Positions 1 to 17,508 are shown, counted from the first letter of the stretch. The stretch is DNA of 64,000 nucleotides from Deinococcus carri (GCF_039545055.1 NZ_BAABRP010000001.1:310001-374000), one strand, 5' to 3'. Notes: generated from the letters alone by a model not told the origin. Translations and numbers: made by a program.

Positions 1-88
1 CAAAGACGGGCAGCCGCACGGTAAACCCTGCCCCGGCAACGGGCGGTGGCGCGGCCAGGGTAGTCAAGCCCTGACCCCTCCCGCATCT

Positions 89-116
89 CGCGTCCCGCGC
101 ACCGCGTCCCTCCCCA

Positions 117-118
<2 letters not shown>
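89..118. repeat. Short heptamer words beside the trpS stop
   Basis: GCGTCCC/GCGCACC/GCGTCCC, the same words as at 46990-47013. They adjoin the trpS stop at 117. Confidence 0.5.
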
Positions 119-1199
<1,081 letters not shown>

Positions 1200-1244
1200 G
1201 GCGTGAAGCCTGTCACTAATTCCTAACCCCTCACACCTCACCCC

Positions 1245-2026
<782 letters not shown>

Positions 2027-2027
<1 letters not shown>

Positions 2028-2581
2028 CACCCCACCCCGCCCACGGTCCCCGGCTGGCCGTGCCGCGCCACCTCGAAGGCGAGGTGCCCCAGTTCGTCCC
2101 GCAGCAGCCCTTCCCAGGCCGTCCGCACGGCATTCAGGCTGCCGGGCAGGGCAAACAGCAGTGTGTGGCCCGCCAGCCCGCCGACGGCCCGCGACAGCAT
2201 CGCCGCGCCGCCGACCTCGCGGTAGCTCAGCATCCGGAACAGTTCCCCGAAGCCGGGCATGGGCTTGGTGACCAGCGACTCCACCACTGGAATGGTCACG
2301 TCGCGCCCGGTGATGCCGGTGCCCCCGCTGGAAATGACGACCACCGCGTCCCGCATGAAGTCGGTCAGGGCCGCGCGGATGGCGAGCGCGTCGTCCCGGA
2401 CCACCTGGTAGCCCACGACCTCGTGGCCCCCGGCACGCAGTTCGGCCAGCAGATACTGGCCGCTGGTGTCGGTGTCCGGGGTGCGGGTGTCGCTGACCGT
2501 CAGGACCGCGACCCGCACGGACCGGGGCGCGGCGGCGTGGTGGGCGGTGGCGGCAGCGTCGGGCGGCGAGAGGTCCATCAT
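2027..2581 (-). CDS. moaB: MoaB/Mog-type molybdopterin biosynthesis protein
   Basis: Member of the MoaB/MogA fold family, which adenylylates molybdopterin before molybdenum insertion. After a 20-residue N-terminal tail the protein reads [20 protein letters not shown], then [16 protein letters not shown] and [18 protein letters not shown], the substrate and nucleotide-binding loops of this family. Length is about 184 residues, usual for MoaB. The start chosen is ATG at 2581, seven bases behind a TATCGT -10 box (2589-2594), giving a leaderless message; the adjacent ATG at 2578 is equally possible. It is divergent from the pseudokinase gene at 2741. Confidence 0.93.
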
Positions 2582-2588
2582 GTCCGGC

Positions 2589-2594
2589 ACGATA
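2589..2594 (-). promoter_or_regulatory. -10 box of moaB (leaderless)
   Basis: TATCGT on the minus strand, seven bases before the ATG at 2581. Confidence 0.5.
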
Positions 2595-2727
2595 CGCCGG
2601 GCGGGGGCAGCCCAGGCGTGTACGGGGTCACGGTGGGCGCGGGCCTTCACCGCAGCTCTCCTGCTCGTGGTCCCCGTTGGCTTCCGGGGGCTACAGCGCG
2701 GAAAGGGGCCGGGGATGGAAATGCCCC

Positions 2728-2733
2728 TATACT
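2728..2733 (+). promoter_or_regulatory. -10 box of the pseudokinase gene (leaderless)
   Basis: TATACT, seven bases before GTG 2741. This spacing is what selects the GTG start. Confidence 0.7.
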
Positions 2734-2740
2734 TGCCCCT

Positions 2741-4051
2741 GTGAAGCCCCTCGGCCCCTACGTGGCCGCGCGTGACCTGACAGGCGACCGGCCCGCCGAA
2801 GCGGTGCGGACACTGCGCGCCACCGACCGCCTGACCGGTATGCCGGTGCTGCTGCACGTGCTGCCGCACGCGGTTCCCCTGCCCGATCTCCCCAGCAACC
2901 CCTCCCTGCTGCTCCCCAGCGAGGGCGGCATCGACGGCGACACGGCCTACATGGTCACCGAGCTGCCGCCCCATGCCCTGCCCGCCTCCGACCCGCTGCT
3001 CACGGCGCGGGGGGCACTCTCGGGCCTGGCCGTCCTGCACGGCGCGGGCCTGACCCACGGCGGGGTGGACGCCGCGCAACTGTGGAGCGTGGACGGCCGG
3101 GTGGCCCTGGCGGGGGCTGGCCTGCCCTGGGGCGGCGAGGCCACGCCCGAACGCGACCTGCGCGACCTGCTGCACACCCTCGACACCCTGGGCGGCGTGC
3201 CCCCCGCGCTGCGAGACCTGCCGCCCGGTGTCAGCGCCCACGACCTCCTTGCGCGGCTGGACGCTCCCCCGGAGCTGCCGCAGACGCCTGCCCCCGTGGC
3301 CCCACCCGAGCCGTCTCAGCCCAACCCCTCTCAGGCCGGGGAGGAGGGCACTGTTCCGCTTTCCATTCCCCCGTCCACGCCCGTCGTGCTCGCGGCCAGC
3401 GTGCCCCCGCTTCAGCACGGGGACGCGGCAGGGGAGGCCACACCCTCGCCCCAGGCAGAGCTGGAAGTGGGAGGCGACCTGACCGCCCCTGCCAGCGTCC
3501 GGGAGGTCCATGAGGGGGAGGAGGCCACGCCCGTGCCTGCTGCCCCCGCCAGTACGCCAGAACGGGTGACGGGCCGCCGCGTGGTGGGCGAGCCGGTCCG
3601 CATCCGCTGGAACGCCGACGGAACGCGCGAACTGGTCAAGCCGGGCCGCGAAGCCCCTGCGCCGGCCGCACGTTCCCGCAGGCCCGCCTGGCTGTGGCCG
3701 CTGTTGATCCTGCTGGTGCTGCTGCTGGGGCTGGGCCTCTGGTGGGCCAGGCGCTCGGCGGCGGTATCTTCGGCGACCCCTGCCCCGGTCACTGCCACCG
3801 CCGCGGCGTGCTGCGACGTGCGGTTCGTCGTGCGGGGGGCCAGCGGGGTTCCCGTGCGGCTCAGCCTGCTGTCTGCCCCCGGCGGCGTGAAGGTGGACCC
3901 CGACCGCGAGGTGGGCCGCGCGCCCGGCACGGTGCATCTGCCCCGGCCCGGCACCTACACCCTGCGCGTCGCCGCCGAAGGTTACACGCCGGGGACTGTG
4001 ACAGTGACCGTGCCGACCGGGCTGCCGGTGCCGGTGACGCTGGCTCCCTGA
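2741..4051 (+). CDS. Pseudokinase-like, single-pass membrane protein with C-terminal PEGA-like domain
   Basis: About 436 residues. The first 160 residues follow the layout of a Hanks-type Ser/Thr kinase but look degenerate. The catalytic-loop segment reads [10 protein letters not shown] where active kinases have LHxxGIxHRD, and the metal-binding DFG segment is replaced by [11 protein letters not shown] low-complexity Pro/Ala linker (about 180-320) follows, then a membrane helix ([18 protein letters not shown], about 325-345). The C-terminal 80-90 residues resemble a PEGA surface domain ([19 protein letters not shown]). Topology would put the kinase-like part in the cytoplasm. The GTG start is set by the TATACT box seven bases upstream. 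A catalytically dead, signal-binding role is inferred. The gene ends 56 bases before guaA. Confidence 0.7.
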   Translation: MKPLGPYVAARDLTGDRPAEAVRTLRATDRLTGMPVLLHVLPHAVPLPDLPSNPSLLLPSEGGIDGDTAYMVTELPPHALPASDPLLTARGALSGLAVLHGAGLTHGGVDAAQLWSVDGRVALAGAGLPWGGEATPERDLRDLLHTLDTLGGVPPALRDLPPGVSAHDLLARLDAPPELPQTPAPVAPPEPSQPNPSQAGEEGTVPLSIPPSTPVVLAASVPPLQHGDAAGEATPSPQAELEVGGDLTAPASVREVHEGEEATPVPAAPASTPERVTGRRVVGEPVRIRWNADGTRELVKPGREAPAPAARSRRPAWLWPLLILLVLLLGLGLWWARRSAAVSSATPAPVTATAAACCDVRFVVRGASGVPVRLSLLSAPGGVKVDPDREVGRAPGTVHLPRPGTYTLRVAAEGYTPGTVTVTVPTGLPVPVTLAP

Positions 4052-4094
4052 GGTCCTGACCAGCCCGCCCGGACACCCCACGCCCCCCGCGTGA

Positions 4095-4100
4095 GACAAT
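4095..4100 (+). promoter_or_regulatory. -10 box of guaA (leaderless)
   Basis: GACAAT, seven bases before GTG 4108. The same hexamer is found at the HD-GYP gene (61047-61052). Confidence 0.5.
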
Positions 4101-4107
4101 CCGGACC

Positions 4108-5625
<1,518 letters not shown>

Positions 5626-5642
5626 GGGACTGACCGAGCGGA

Positions 5643-5666
5643 GCCAGGGAGCATGGTCTCCCTGGC
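5643..5666 (+). terminator. Hairpin after guaA
   Basis: Perfect 9-bp stem GCCAGGGAG/CTCCCTGGC with a 6-base loop, 18 bases past the guaA stop, followed by a pyrimidine-rich run. Confidence 0.75.
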
Positions 5667-5804
5667 CCTCTCGCTTTCAGGGAAGCACGGGCACGAAATG
5701 CTCAGCGGTCGGGAAGGGGTCATGGCAATTTCTAAAACCATGCGCCCTCTCGGGGTGCAGCCTATATGCGGAACTAGCGGGACGTTGGTAGCGTACTGCC
5801 TGGT

Positions 5805-6469
5805 GTGAAGAAGGCGAAAAGATCATCCTTTGTGCCAAGAGGTAGACAGGAGTGGGAGGATTTCGGGCACGGCTTATTTGTAGGTCTTTCTATCGTCTTT
5901 GTTGTATATTTAATTTTGACAATGTTGAATGGGGGGATAAGGCGACACAAATACAAGCATTCAGTTCTGTGGTCCTAATATGGGCTACATACAATAGCCT
6001 TAGAAGATCGGACGAGCAAATAAAGGTTGCACAACGTCAGATAAGTCTCTCTATTGAGGATCAATCAAGACATAATCTTATCGTGCAGCAGACAAGTAAT
6101 ATAAGCTTTATTAAATTAATTAACTTGAGCGCTGGCTATATTTATATTATATCAGTTGCTTTATGGAGGAAAGAAGGTATTTTTACCAACTCTATCGAGG
6201 CGGAAGTAATACCTCCTGGCGGAGTAAAAGTTGTTAGCCTCAAAGAAAGCGCTGGCCCCGCGCCTGAAGACTTTGAGACTGGTCTATCTGTAGTTCGTCC
6301 AGAAGATATGTCCCTTGCGGGATTGCCTGAAGAAATAGACATTACATATTGCTACTCGTCAACAGGTGATAAGATCTACAACATTACTTACGAAATAGCT
6401 CTACCTTATATTGAGTATGAATCATCAAAGCTTATCGTGCCTATATTACGCCAGAAGGAAAATAATTAA
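5805..6469 (+). CDS. Frameshifted small membrane protein in an A+T-rich island
   Basis: I do not recognise the family. Two reading frames join at a run of six G (5931-5936). The first frame starts at GTG 5805 and gives a basic tail, then a helix (GLFVGLSIVFVVYLILTML). A -1 shift in the G run continues as DKATQIQAFSSVVLIWATYN, a second helix, then a heptad-like stretch (RSDEQIKVAQRQISLS) and a soluble domain of about 130 residues. The joined product (about 221 residues) has the shape of two-helix membrane proteins with a cytoplasmic domain. Either one base is missing, or the gene is read by slippage. Base composition differs sharply from the neighbours (many ATA, AAT and TTA codons), pointing to recent transfer. 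Confidence 0.6.
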
Positions 6470-6621
6470 GCGGAAATATTCTGAATGGTCATTATACTGT
6501 CTCGTACTTTACGTTCATGGTAAGTGGCATATAGTTACTGAAATAGTGAGTATGTTTGGGTTAGTAATTTAGAATACATCATATTATGAAGTTGAAAAAA
6601 GTGCAATTCCCTCAAAGGAAA
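6470..6621. other. A+T-rich gap, no gene seen
   Basis: Remainder of the low-G+C island between the frameshifted gene and the leuA terminator. No coding signal or RNA gene is apparent. The composition returns to normal at about 6600. Confidence 0.6.
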
Positions 6622-6656
6622 GAGGGCCAAGCGCCCATCCTCATCACTCGGCCCTC
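6622..6656 (-). terminator. Terminator of leuA
   Basis: On the minus strand GAGGGCC pairs with GGCCCTC across a 21-base loop, followed by TTTCCTTT. It sits directly after the leuA stop. Confidence 0.6.
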
Positions 6657-6667
6657 ATCACTCCTGT

Positions 6668-8218
<1,551 letters not shown>

Positions 8219-8252
8219 GGAAGTCTCCTGAAGGGTGAGAGGGCGGGAAAAG

Positions 8253-8280
8253 AAAAACCCCGGAGGGGGTGCCTCCGGGG
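8253..8280 (-). terminator. Attenuator hairpin of leuA
   Basis: On the minus strand a G+C-rich stem (about 9 bp, loop about 4) is followed by five T. It lies between the leucine leader peptide and the leuA ribosome site, the place expected for a transcription attenuator. Confidence 0.85.
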
Positions 8281-8305
8281 GGTTCGGGCAAGCTTCTTCT
8301 GCCCT

Positions 8306-8353
8306 TCACTCCACCGGAGGAAGGCTAAGAAGAAGGCCGCTGAACGCTTGCAT
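8306..8353 (-). CDS. leuA leader peptide
   Basis: A 15-residue open frame, MQAFSGLLLSLPPVE, ending about 25 bases before the attenuator stem. Four of its codons are Leu (CTT), three in a row, and CTT is a rare choice in this G+C-rich genome. This is the classical design in which stalling at Leu codons under leucine shortage prevents terminator formation. An in-frame ATG at 8362 would add three residues. Too short for ordinary gene callers; the call rests on codon content and position. Confidence 0.75.
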   Translation of the reverse strand: MQAFSGLLLSLPPVE

Positions 8354-8393
8354 AGGGTGCATGGTAACGGGAGGCGCGGAACGAAAAGACCCA

Positions 8394-8405
8394 GTGTCTA
8401 GACGC
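8394..8405. promoter_or_regulatory. Palindrome upstream of leuA leader
   Basis: GTGTCTAGACGC, one mismatch from the perfect 12-base palindrome found upstream of the ilvB leader (12221-12232). It could be a shared operator or part of the promoter. Confidence 0.45.
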
Positions 8406-8420
8406 TCGGCCCGGACCGTA

Positions 8421-9431
<1,011 letters not shown>

Positions 9432-9485
9432 TGGGGGATTCTCCTACAGATTGTGAGTTGGGGTGGGATGGGTGGACTAGGCGAG

Positions 9486-9543
9486 AGTGCAGAAGGCAGA
9501 AAGCAGAAGGCCCGACGTCTTTTGCCATCGGCCTTCTGCCATC
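9486..9543. repeat. Heptamer-type inverted repeat between ilvN and ilvC
   Basis: GCAGAAG/GCAGAAA/GCAGAAG units face GGCCTTCTGCC across a short loop, forming a hairpin next to the ilvN stop. It may terminate or pause ilvBN transcripts before ilvC. Confidence 0.7.
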
Positions 9544-9545
9544 AG

Positions 9546-10165
9546 CTAAAACAGATTCGGCACCCCCCGCGCCCGCTCCTCGCGCGGTTCGACGCTCTCC
9601 ACCACGGGCCGGAGCGTCTCGGTTTCGCCGCCGTGATAGACGTGGCTGGGAATGTCGGCGTTGCTGCCGCGCGTCAGGGCGATGCGGCCCGTGCGCATGG
9701 TTTCCAGAATCCCGAAGGGGCGCATCTGCTCGATAAAGGCGGTGATCTTGCCCTCGTCGCCCGTGACCTCGAAGGTCAGCGCGTGGCGGCCCACGTCCAC
9801 GATGCGGGCGCGGAAGTCCTCGGCAATCTGGCGGACCTCCACCCGGCTCTCGGGCGTGATGGCGACCTTGACCAGCACCAGCTCGCGGTCCACGTACTTT
9901 TCGAGGCTGTGGTCGATGATCCTCACCACGTCGTGCAGCTTTTCCAGTTGCCGCATCGCCTGCTCGACCACGCCGCGGTCGCCGGTCACGACAAAGGTCA
10001 TGCGGCTCACGCCGGGATGCTCGGTCGAGCCGACCGAGAGGCTCTTGATGTTGTACCCCCGCCGCCCGAAGAGAGAGGTGATGCGGGTCAGCACGCGCGG
10101 CTCGTCGCGGACCAGGGCGGAGACGAGGTGGTCACGTTGGGGCTGGTCCTGTGGGGTGGGGGCGG

Positions 10166-10169
<4 letters not shown>
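9546..10169 (-). CDS. ilvN: Acetolactate synthase, regulatory (small) subunit
   Basis: Binds valine and controls the catalytic IlvB subunit. 207 residues. The N-terminal ACT domain reads HLVSALVRDEPRVLTRITSLF then RRGYNIKSLSVG (about residues 13-45), the standard IlvN signature. The C-terminal half is the second regulatory domain (TFEVTGDEGKITAFIEQMRPFG). The ATG at 10169 overlaps the ilvB stop by four bases (ATGA), so the subunits are translationally coupled. The C-terminal tail after YHGGE is longer than in many homologs. Confidence 0.97.
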
Positions 10170-11887
<1,718 letters not shown>

Positions 11888-12068
11888 GCGTTCCCCTCCA
11901 TCAAACGGCGCGCGCCACGCTCACCGGGAGGCGGCGCGGCGCTTGAGGCGGCCCGTGGGGCCAAACCCCAGTGGGCCAGTCCCCAGTGGGCCAGTCCCCG
12001 GCGGGTGGTGTTCCGATGCTGTCGTTGTTCCCGGCTTCCCATGCTGCCCCTCTCCTTTTCCCGCACTG

Positions 12069-12098
12069 AAAAACCCCCGCCCGGATGGTGGGCGGGGG
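12069..12098 (-). terminator. Attenuator hairpin of ilvBN
   Basis: On the minus strand CCCCCGCCC pairs with GGGCGGGGG (9 bp, 7-base loop) followed by TTTTTC. It lies 20 bases after the leader-peptide stop and 180 bases before ilvB. Confidence 0.9.
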
Positions 12099-12118
12099 TC
12101 TGTGGCACGCGCTCGCGC

Positions 12119-12181
12119 TTAGCCGCCGGAACCCCCGGTGCTAAGAAGTACGATCACGAGAATCGTGTGCGGCGCGTTCAT
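12119..12181 (-). CDS. ilvB leader peptide
   Basis: A 20-residue frame, MNAPHTILVIVLLSTGGSGG. Seven consecutive codons specify Ile, Leu or Val (ILVIVLL), the regulatory amino acids for acetolactate synthase. It ends 20 bases before a strong intrinsic terminator, so ribosome stalling on the control codons would be expected to switch transcription of ilvB. Function is inferred from the enteric ilv leader precedent; the sequence itself shows the codon run and the hairpin. Confidence 0.85.
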   Translation of the reverse strand: MNAPHTILVIVLLSTGGSGG

Positions 12182-12220
12182 GGCCTCACCCTAAACGCTG
12201 GCAAGAGGCCGGAAGGGGAA

Positions 12221-12232
12221 GCGTCTAGACGC
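12221..12232. promoter_or_regulatory. 12-base palindrome upstream of ilvB leader
   Basis: GCGTCTAGACGC is a perfect palindrome, 39 bases before the leader ATG. An 11/12 match precedes the leuA leader (8394-8405). Confidence 0.5.
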
Positions 12233-12274
12233 CGTACGAGTACGGGCGGGCAACAAACGGGCGTTTGGCACAGG

Positions 12275-12303
12275 AAAACGCCCCCACCGGAAAGGCAGGG
12301 GCG
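12275..12303 (-). terminator. Terminator of the DEAD-box helicase gene
   Basis: On the minus strand CGCCCC pairs with GGGGCG (13-base loop), then GTTTTCC. It begins 18 bases after the helicase stop. Confidence 0.7.
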
Positions 12304-12320
12304 CGGTTCAGAGCTTGGGT

Positions 12321-14378
<2,058 letters not shown>

Positions 14379-15335
14379 CTACTCCAGCCCCGCCGGAACC
14401 GCCCCGCCCAGCGCCACCCAGGCATTCAGCAGGTCATCCGGCACCGGGGCGTGCAGGTGCAGGGCCTCGCCCGTGACGGGGTGGGGGAGGGTCAGGAAGT
14501 GGGCGTGCAGGGCGTGGCGCGGCATGACGGCGCTCTCGCGGCCATAGACCGGGTCGCCCAGAATGGGGCTGCCCAGGTGCGCGAGGTGGACGCGAATCTG
14601 GTGCGTGCGGCCCGTGTGGGGCTGGGCGCGCACCAGCGCCAGCGTGCGCCCGTGCCCGTCCGGGTGCGCCTCCAGCGGGGTAAAGCGGGTCTGGGCCTCG
14701 CGCGGGTTCGCGCCCCCCACCGTCATCCGCTGCCGGGCGGTGGGGTGGCGGCCAATGGGCGCGTTCACGTTCACCGGCCCCTCGGCCTTCCAGGTTCCCG
14801 CGGCCACCGCCAGATACGTCTTGCGCGTCTCACGGTCCTTGAAGGCGGCGGCGAGGCGGGCGTGGGCCTCCACGGTCTTGGCGACCACGATCACGCCGCT
14901 GGTGTCCCGGTCCAGCCGGTGAACGATGCCGGGGCGGTAGCCGTCGGGGCCGGCCGCGCCGGGTTGCTCGGGCAGGCTCATCCGGCCCAGCAGCGCGTTC
15001 ACCAGCGTGCCGGTGGTGACGCCCGGCGCGGGGTGCGTGACCATGCCGGGCGGCTTGTTCACGGCGATCAGCACGTCGTCCTCGTACAGCACGTCGAGGG
15101 GAATGGCCTCGGGGGCCACGGTCGCGTCGGGGGGGGGAGGCACCTGCACCGTCAGCGCCTCGCCGCCCCGGAGTTTCAGGCTGGCTTTCTGCACCACCAC
15201 GCCGCCCACCTGCACCTGCCCGCCCGCGATCCACCCGGCCACCTGCGAGCGGCTCACGCCCGCAAGGTCGGCCAGCACGGCGTCCAGGCGGCCCGGTGTG
15301 GCGGTGAGGTCGAGGGTGGGGGGGAGGCCGGTCAC
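14379..15335 (-). CDS. RluD-type 23S rRNA pseudouridine synthase
   Basis: Isomerises uridine in 23S rRNA. About 318 residues. The N-terminal S4 RNA-binding domain (RLDAVLADLAGVSRSQVAGWI, about 15-35) is followed by the RsuA/RluA catalytic domain. The active-site Asp is in GIVHRLDRDTSGVIV (about residue 146). The tail ARAQPHTGRTHQIRVH is diagnostic for the RluA/C/D class. The GTG at 15335 is preferred because TACACT (15343-15348) lies seven bases upstream; an ATG at 15389 would add residues without family resemblance. I cannot tell RluC from RluD specificity. Confidence 0.93.
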   Translation of the reverse strand: MTGLPPTLDLTATPGRLDAVLADLAGVSRSQVAGWIAGGQVQVGGVVVQKASLKLRGGEALTVQVPPPPDATVAPEAIPLDVLYEDDVLIAVNKPPGMVTHPAPGVTTGTLVNALLGRMSLPEQPGAAGPDGYRPGIVHRLDRDTSGVIVVAKTVEAHARLAAAFKDRETRKTYLAVAAGTWKAEGPVNVNAPIGRHPTARQRMTVGGANPREAQTRFTPLEAHPDGHGRTLALVRAQPHTGRTHQIRVHLAHLGSPILGDPVYGRESAVMPRHALHAHFLTLPHPVTGEALHLHAPVPDDLLNAWVALGGAVPAGLE

Positions 15336-15342
15336 GGCGGGC

Positions 15343-15348
15343 AGTGTA
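15343..15348 (-). promoter_or_regulatory. -10 box of the rluD-like gene (leaderless)
   Basis: TACACT on the minus strand, seven bases before GTG 15335; it decides the start. Confidence 0.65.
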
Positions 15349-15552
15349 GCGCCGGCCCCGGCTATGGTTGAGGCAGCCTTCACCATCACTTGCGCCCGGT
15401 GATCCGATTGGGCCTGGCCGGCATACAGCCAGACAGGTACGGCAGCGGGACGACGCTGCTCCCCCAGCGTTCCGCCGCCGTGCCGCCACTCCCGCTCCCC
15501 CTTCGCCCCTTCCCTGCCGGCCCTGCCGGCCGTGTCCCCAGGAGGTCACGCC

Positions 15553-15816
15553 ATGCCCAATATCGGTGCCCCCGAACTCCTCGTTATTCTGCTGGTCGCG
15601 CTGCTGGTGTTCGGCCCACGCAAACTGCCGGAACTCGGCAAGAGCCTGGGCCAGGGCCTGCGCGAATTCCGCCGCACCACCGGCTCCGTGACCGAGGAAC
15701 TGCGGCGCGGCCTGGATACCCCCGCCGCGCCCGCCGACGGCGTGATCGCGCCTGCCCCCACCCTTCACCCGGCACCCGTGGCCCAGGTGGTGCCCGAGAA
15801 CACGCCCCGCGCCTGA
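15553..15816 (+). CDS. tatA: Sec-independent translocase protein TatA
   Basis: Pore-forming component that exports folded proteins. 87 residues. A short N-terminal membrane helix (PELLVILLVALLVFGPRKLPELG) carries the conserved FGPRKLPELG hinge, followed by the amphipathic helix (KSLGQGLREFRRT) and an acidic/proline-rich tail. The start has a GGAGGT site (15541-15546), so this is one of the SD-led genes. No tatC is adjacent. The TGA stop is the first three bases of a TGATACGG repeat element, so the C-terminal end may have been set by the insertion. Confidence 0.95.
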   Translation: MPNIGAPELLVILLVALLVFGPRKLPELGKSLGQGLREFRRTTGSVTEELRRGLDTPAAPADGVIAPAPTLHPAPVAQVVPENTPRA

Positions 15817-15894
15817 TACGGAGTCCGGGCACCACGTTCTCCTTCCGGCCGGGTTTTGCAGGGCTGGCGAACTGTTCAACCGGAATCCGTCTGA
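15814..15894. repeat. Short TGATACGG-type element
   Basis: About 81 bases with imperfect terminal inverted repeats (TGATACGGAGTCCGG facing CCGGAATCCGTCTGA). Its left end coincides with the tatA stop codon. Confidence 0.7.
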
Positions 15895-15959
15895 GCCTGC
15901 TCGTTAAGACCCTGCCGGTTGACGGCACATGGCGGCGCGGGGCAGAGCTGTTAGGCTGC

Positions 15960-16553
15960 ATGTACCTCATGACTGCCGAGCCGCCACCTGCCCACGAGCC
16001 GACCGATGAAGCCCTCATGCAGGCCATGGCGGGTGGACACGAGGACGCCCTGCGCGAACTGCACCGCCGCTACGCCCGGCTGCTGTATGCCCTGGGGTAC
16101 CGGATGCTGCGGCAGCGTGACGATGTCGAGGTCTGCGTGCAGGACGCCTTCATGAACGCCTGGCGGCACGCCGCGCGCTTCGACCCCGCGCGGGCGAGCG
16201 TCAAGACCTGGCTGGTGAGCATCGCCCACCACCGCTTTCTCCAGGAACTGCGCGACCGTCCGCAGACGCCGCTGGAACTGGAGGAATGGGACTCCCCCGT
16301 ACAGTCCGCCGACCCCACCGACCGTATTCTGGCAAACCGTGCCGTGCAGGTGCTGGACGCCCCGCAGCGTCAACTGGTTGAACTGGCCTATTACCGCGGC
16401 TACTCTCACTCGGAGCTGGCGACCCTGACCGGGTTGCCCATCGGCACCGTGAAGTCCCGGCTGCGGGCGGCCCTGGAAAGGATGCGCGGCGTCCTGGGCC
16501 GCGAGGGCAGTACGAGGGGGCCGGATGCTCTGGAAGGAGGTGAGCGCGTGTGA
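15960..16553 (+). CDS. ECF-type RNA polymerase sigma factor
   Basis: Alternative sigma factor of the SigK-like ECF group. About 197 residues. Region 2 is DALRELHRRYARLLYALGYRML then DVEVCVQDAFMNAWRHAARFD, with KTWLVSIAHHRFL (about residues 28-100). Region 4 is APQRQLVELAYYRGYSHSEL then IGTVKSRLRAALERMR (about 130-180). A TAGGCT box lies at 15952-15957. ATG 15960 and ATG 15969 are both possible starts. The stop overlaps the start of the anti-sigma gene by four bases, so the two form a coupled regulator pair. Confidence 0.95.
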   Translation: MYLMTAEPPPAHEPTDEALMQAMAGGHEDALRELHRRYARLLYALGYRMLRQRDDVEVCVQDAFMNAWRHAARFDPARASVKTWLVSIAHHRFLQELRDRPQTPLELEEWDSPVQSADPTDRILANRAVQVLDAPQRQLVELAYYRGYSHSELATLTGLPIGTVKSRLRAALERMRGVLGREGSTRGPDALEGGERV

Positions 16554-17197
16554 CCGTCGACCGTGACCAACTGATCGCCTACGCCCTGGGCATCTTGCCC
16601 CCGGCAGAGGAGGCCCGCGTGCAAGCCGCCCTGGAGACAAGCCCCGAACTGCGCGCCCTGCTGCGTACCGACCAAGAGGCGCTGCTCGCCCTCACCGACA
16701 CCCTCCCCGAGGTGGCCCTGCCCGCCGGGGCCGAGGACCGCCTGCTGGCCCGACTGGCAAGTGAGCGGGCAGTGCCCGCCGTGCCCGCCGCCCTGCCCGC
16801 CCGTCAGGTCGCCTGGCCCCTGCTGGCCGCCCTCAGCCTGGCTGCCGCGCTGGCCCTGGCATTCGCCCTGCGGCCTCCCGCCGACCCCTTCCAGCGGTAC
16901 GTGCAGATTCCGGGGGCCGCCACGCAGGCCCTGACCGCGAATGGCGACACCCTGGGCCAACTGGTGCGCATGCCCGATGGCCGCGCTTACCTGCATCTCA
17001 GCCAGCCGGCCACCGCCGGACAGGCCTACCAGATGTGGCAGCTTCAGGACGGCCAGCCCGTCTCGCTCGGCATGTTCCAGGGCCAGGGATTCCTGCTGGC
17101 GGGTCTGCCGCCGGGGGCGCAGATTGCCGTGAGCGTCGAGCCGCCGGGCGGCAGCCCCCAGCCGACCAGTACGCCCATCCTGGTGAAGCAGCTTTAG
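16550..17197 (+). CDS. Anti-sigma factor, RskA type
   Basis: Membrane protein expected to sequester the sigma factor encoded directly upstream. About 215 residues. The N-terminal 75 residues form the helical, acidic sigma-binding part (DQLIAYALGILPPAEEARVQ). A single membrane helix follows (WPLLAALSLAAALALAFAL, about 88-107). The extracytoplasmic part has the RskA core (MPDGRAYLHLSQPATAGQAYQMW then LPPGAQIAVSVEPPGGS). The start is GTG 16550, overlapping the sigma stop as GTGA with AAGGAGG at 16534-16540. The stop codon lies within a TTAGGGCGG-type element. Confidence 0.93.
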   Translation: MTVDRDQLIAYALGILPPAEEARVQAALETSPELRALLRTDQEALLALTDTLPEVALPAGAEDRLLARLASERAVPAVPAALPARQVAWPLLAALSLAAALALAFALRPPADPFQRYVQIPGAATQALTANGDTLGQLVRMPDGRAYLHLSQPATAGQAYQMWQLQDGQPVSLGMFQGQGFLLAGLPPGAQIAVSVEPPGGSPQPTSTPILVKQL

Positions 17198-17291
17198 GGC
17201 GGAGAGCATTTGTCGTAAGGACGCCGTCATGACTGCGATCAGCAGCCAGCTTCCAGCGGCCAGCAGAACCACGAAACCTTACGACTGCTCT
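17195..17291. repeat. TTAGGGCGG-start repeat with long hairpin
   Basis: Begins at the anti-sigma stop codon. AGAGCA...GTCGTAAGG (17203-17220) faces CCTTACGAC...TGCTCT (17277-17291). The word GAGCATTTGTCGTAA recurs at 52336. Confidence 0.7.
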
Positions 17292-17508
17292 GGACAGGCC
17301 ACTGCACCTTCCTGAGCCGACCGGAGTGCCGTTCTGGGATGCCTTACTGGACGGCGACGGTGCCGACTTGCTGCCGTTGGCCCACACCTCGCAGGGGTTG
17401 GCGCGGGCGGGGTTGCCCTTATCCGTGAAGCTGGGGGCGGGGAAGCGGGGAGTGGGGGAGAGCCTGTCTTACCTGACCGCCCCCACACTTTCCCTGCCGC
17501 CCCTACCC
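17292..17508. other. Gap without recognised gene
   Basis: G+C-rich, no promoter or RNA seen. Probably the shared 3' region of the anti-sigma and Nudix genes. Confidence 0.5.

Noticed and set aside
1..74. Possible C-terminal end of a plus-strand gene (stop TGA at 72-74, reading ...VNPAPATGGGAARVVKP)
   Set aside because: Only 23 codons are visible and no family feature can be recognised; the minus strand is equally open with a GFTVRLPV-like string.
5852..5935. N-terminal extension of the A+T-rich gene starting MGGFRARLICRSFYRLCC
   Set aside because: Cys/Arg-rich and unlike a protein start; the other frame encodes a clean membrane helix in the same place.
17290..17400. Minus-strand NPCEVWANGSKSA string similar to the end of cobalamin-dependent ribonucleotide reductase
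   Set aside because: The similarity is short and unsupported by flanking motifs; no start, stop context or promoter. A profile search could decide.
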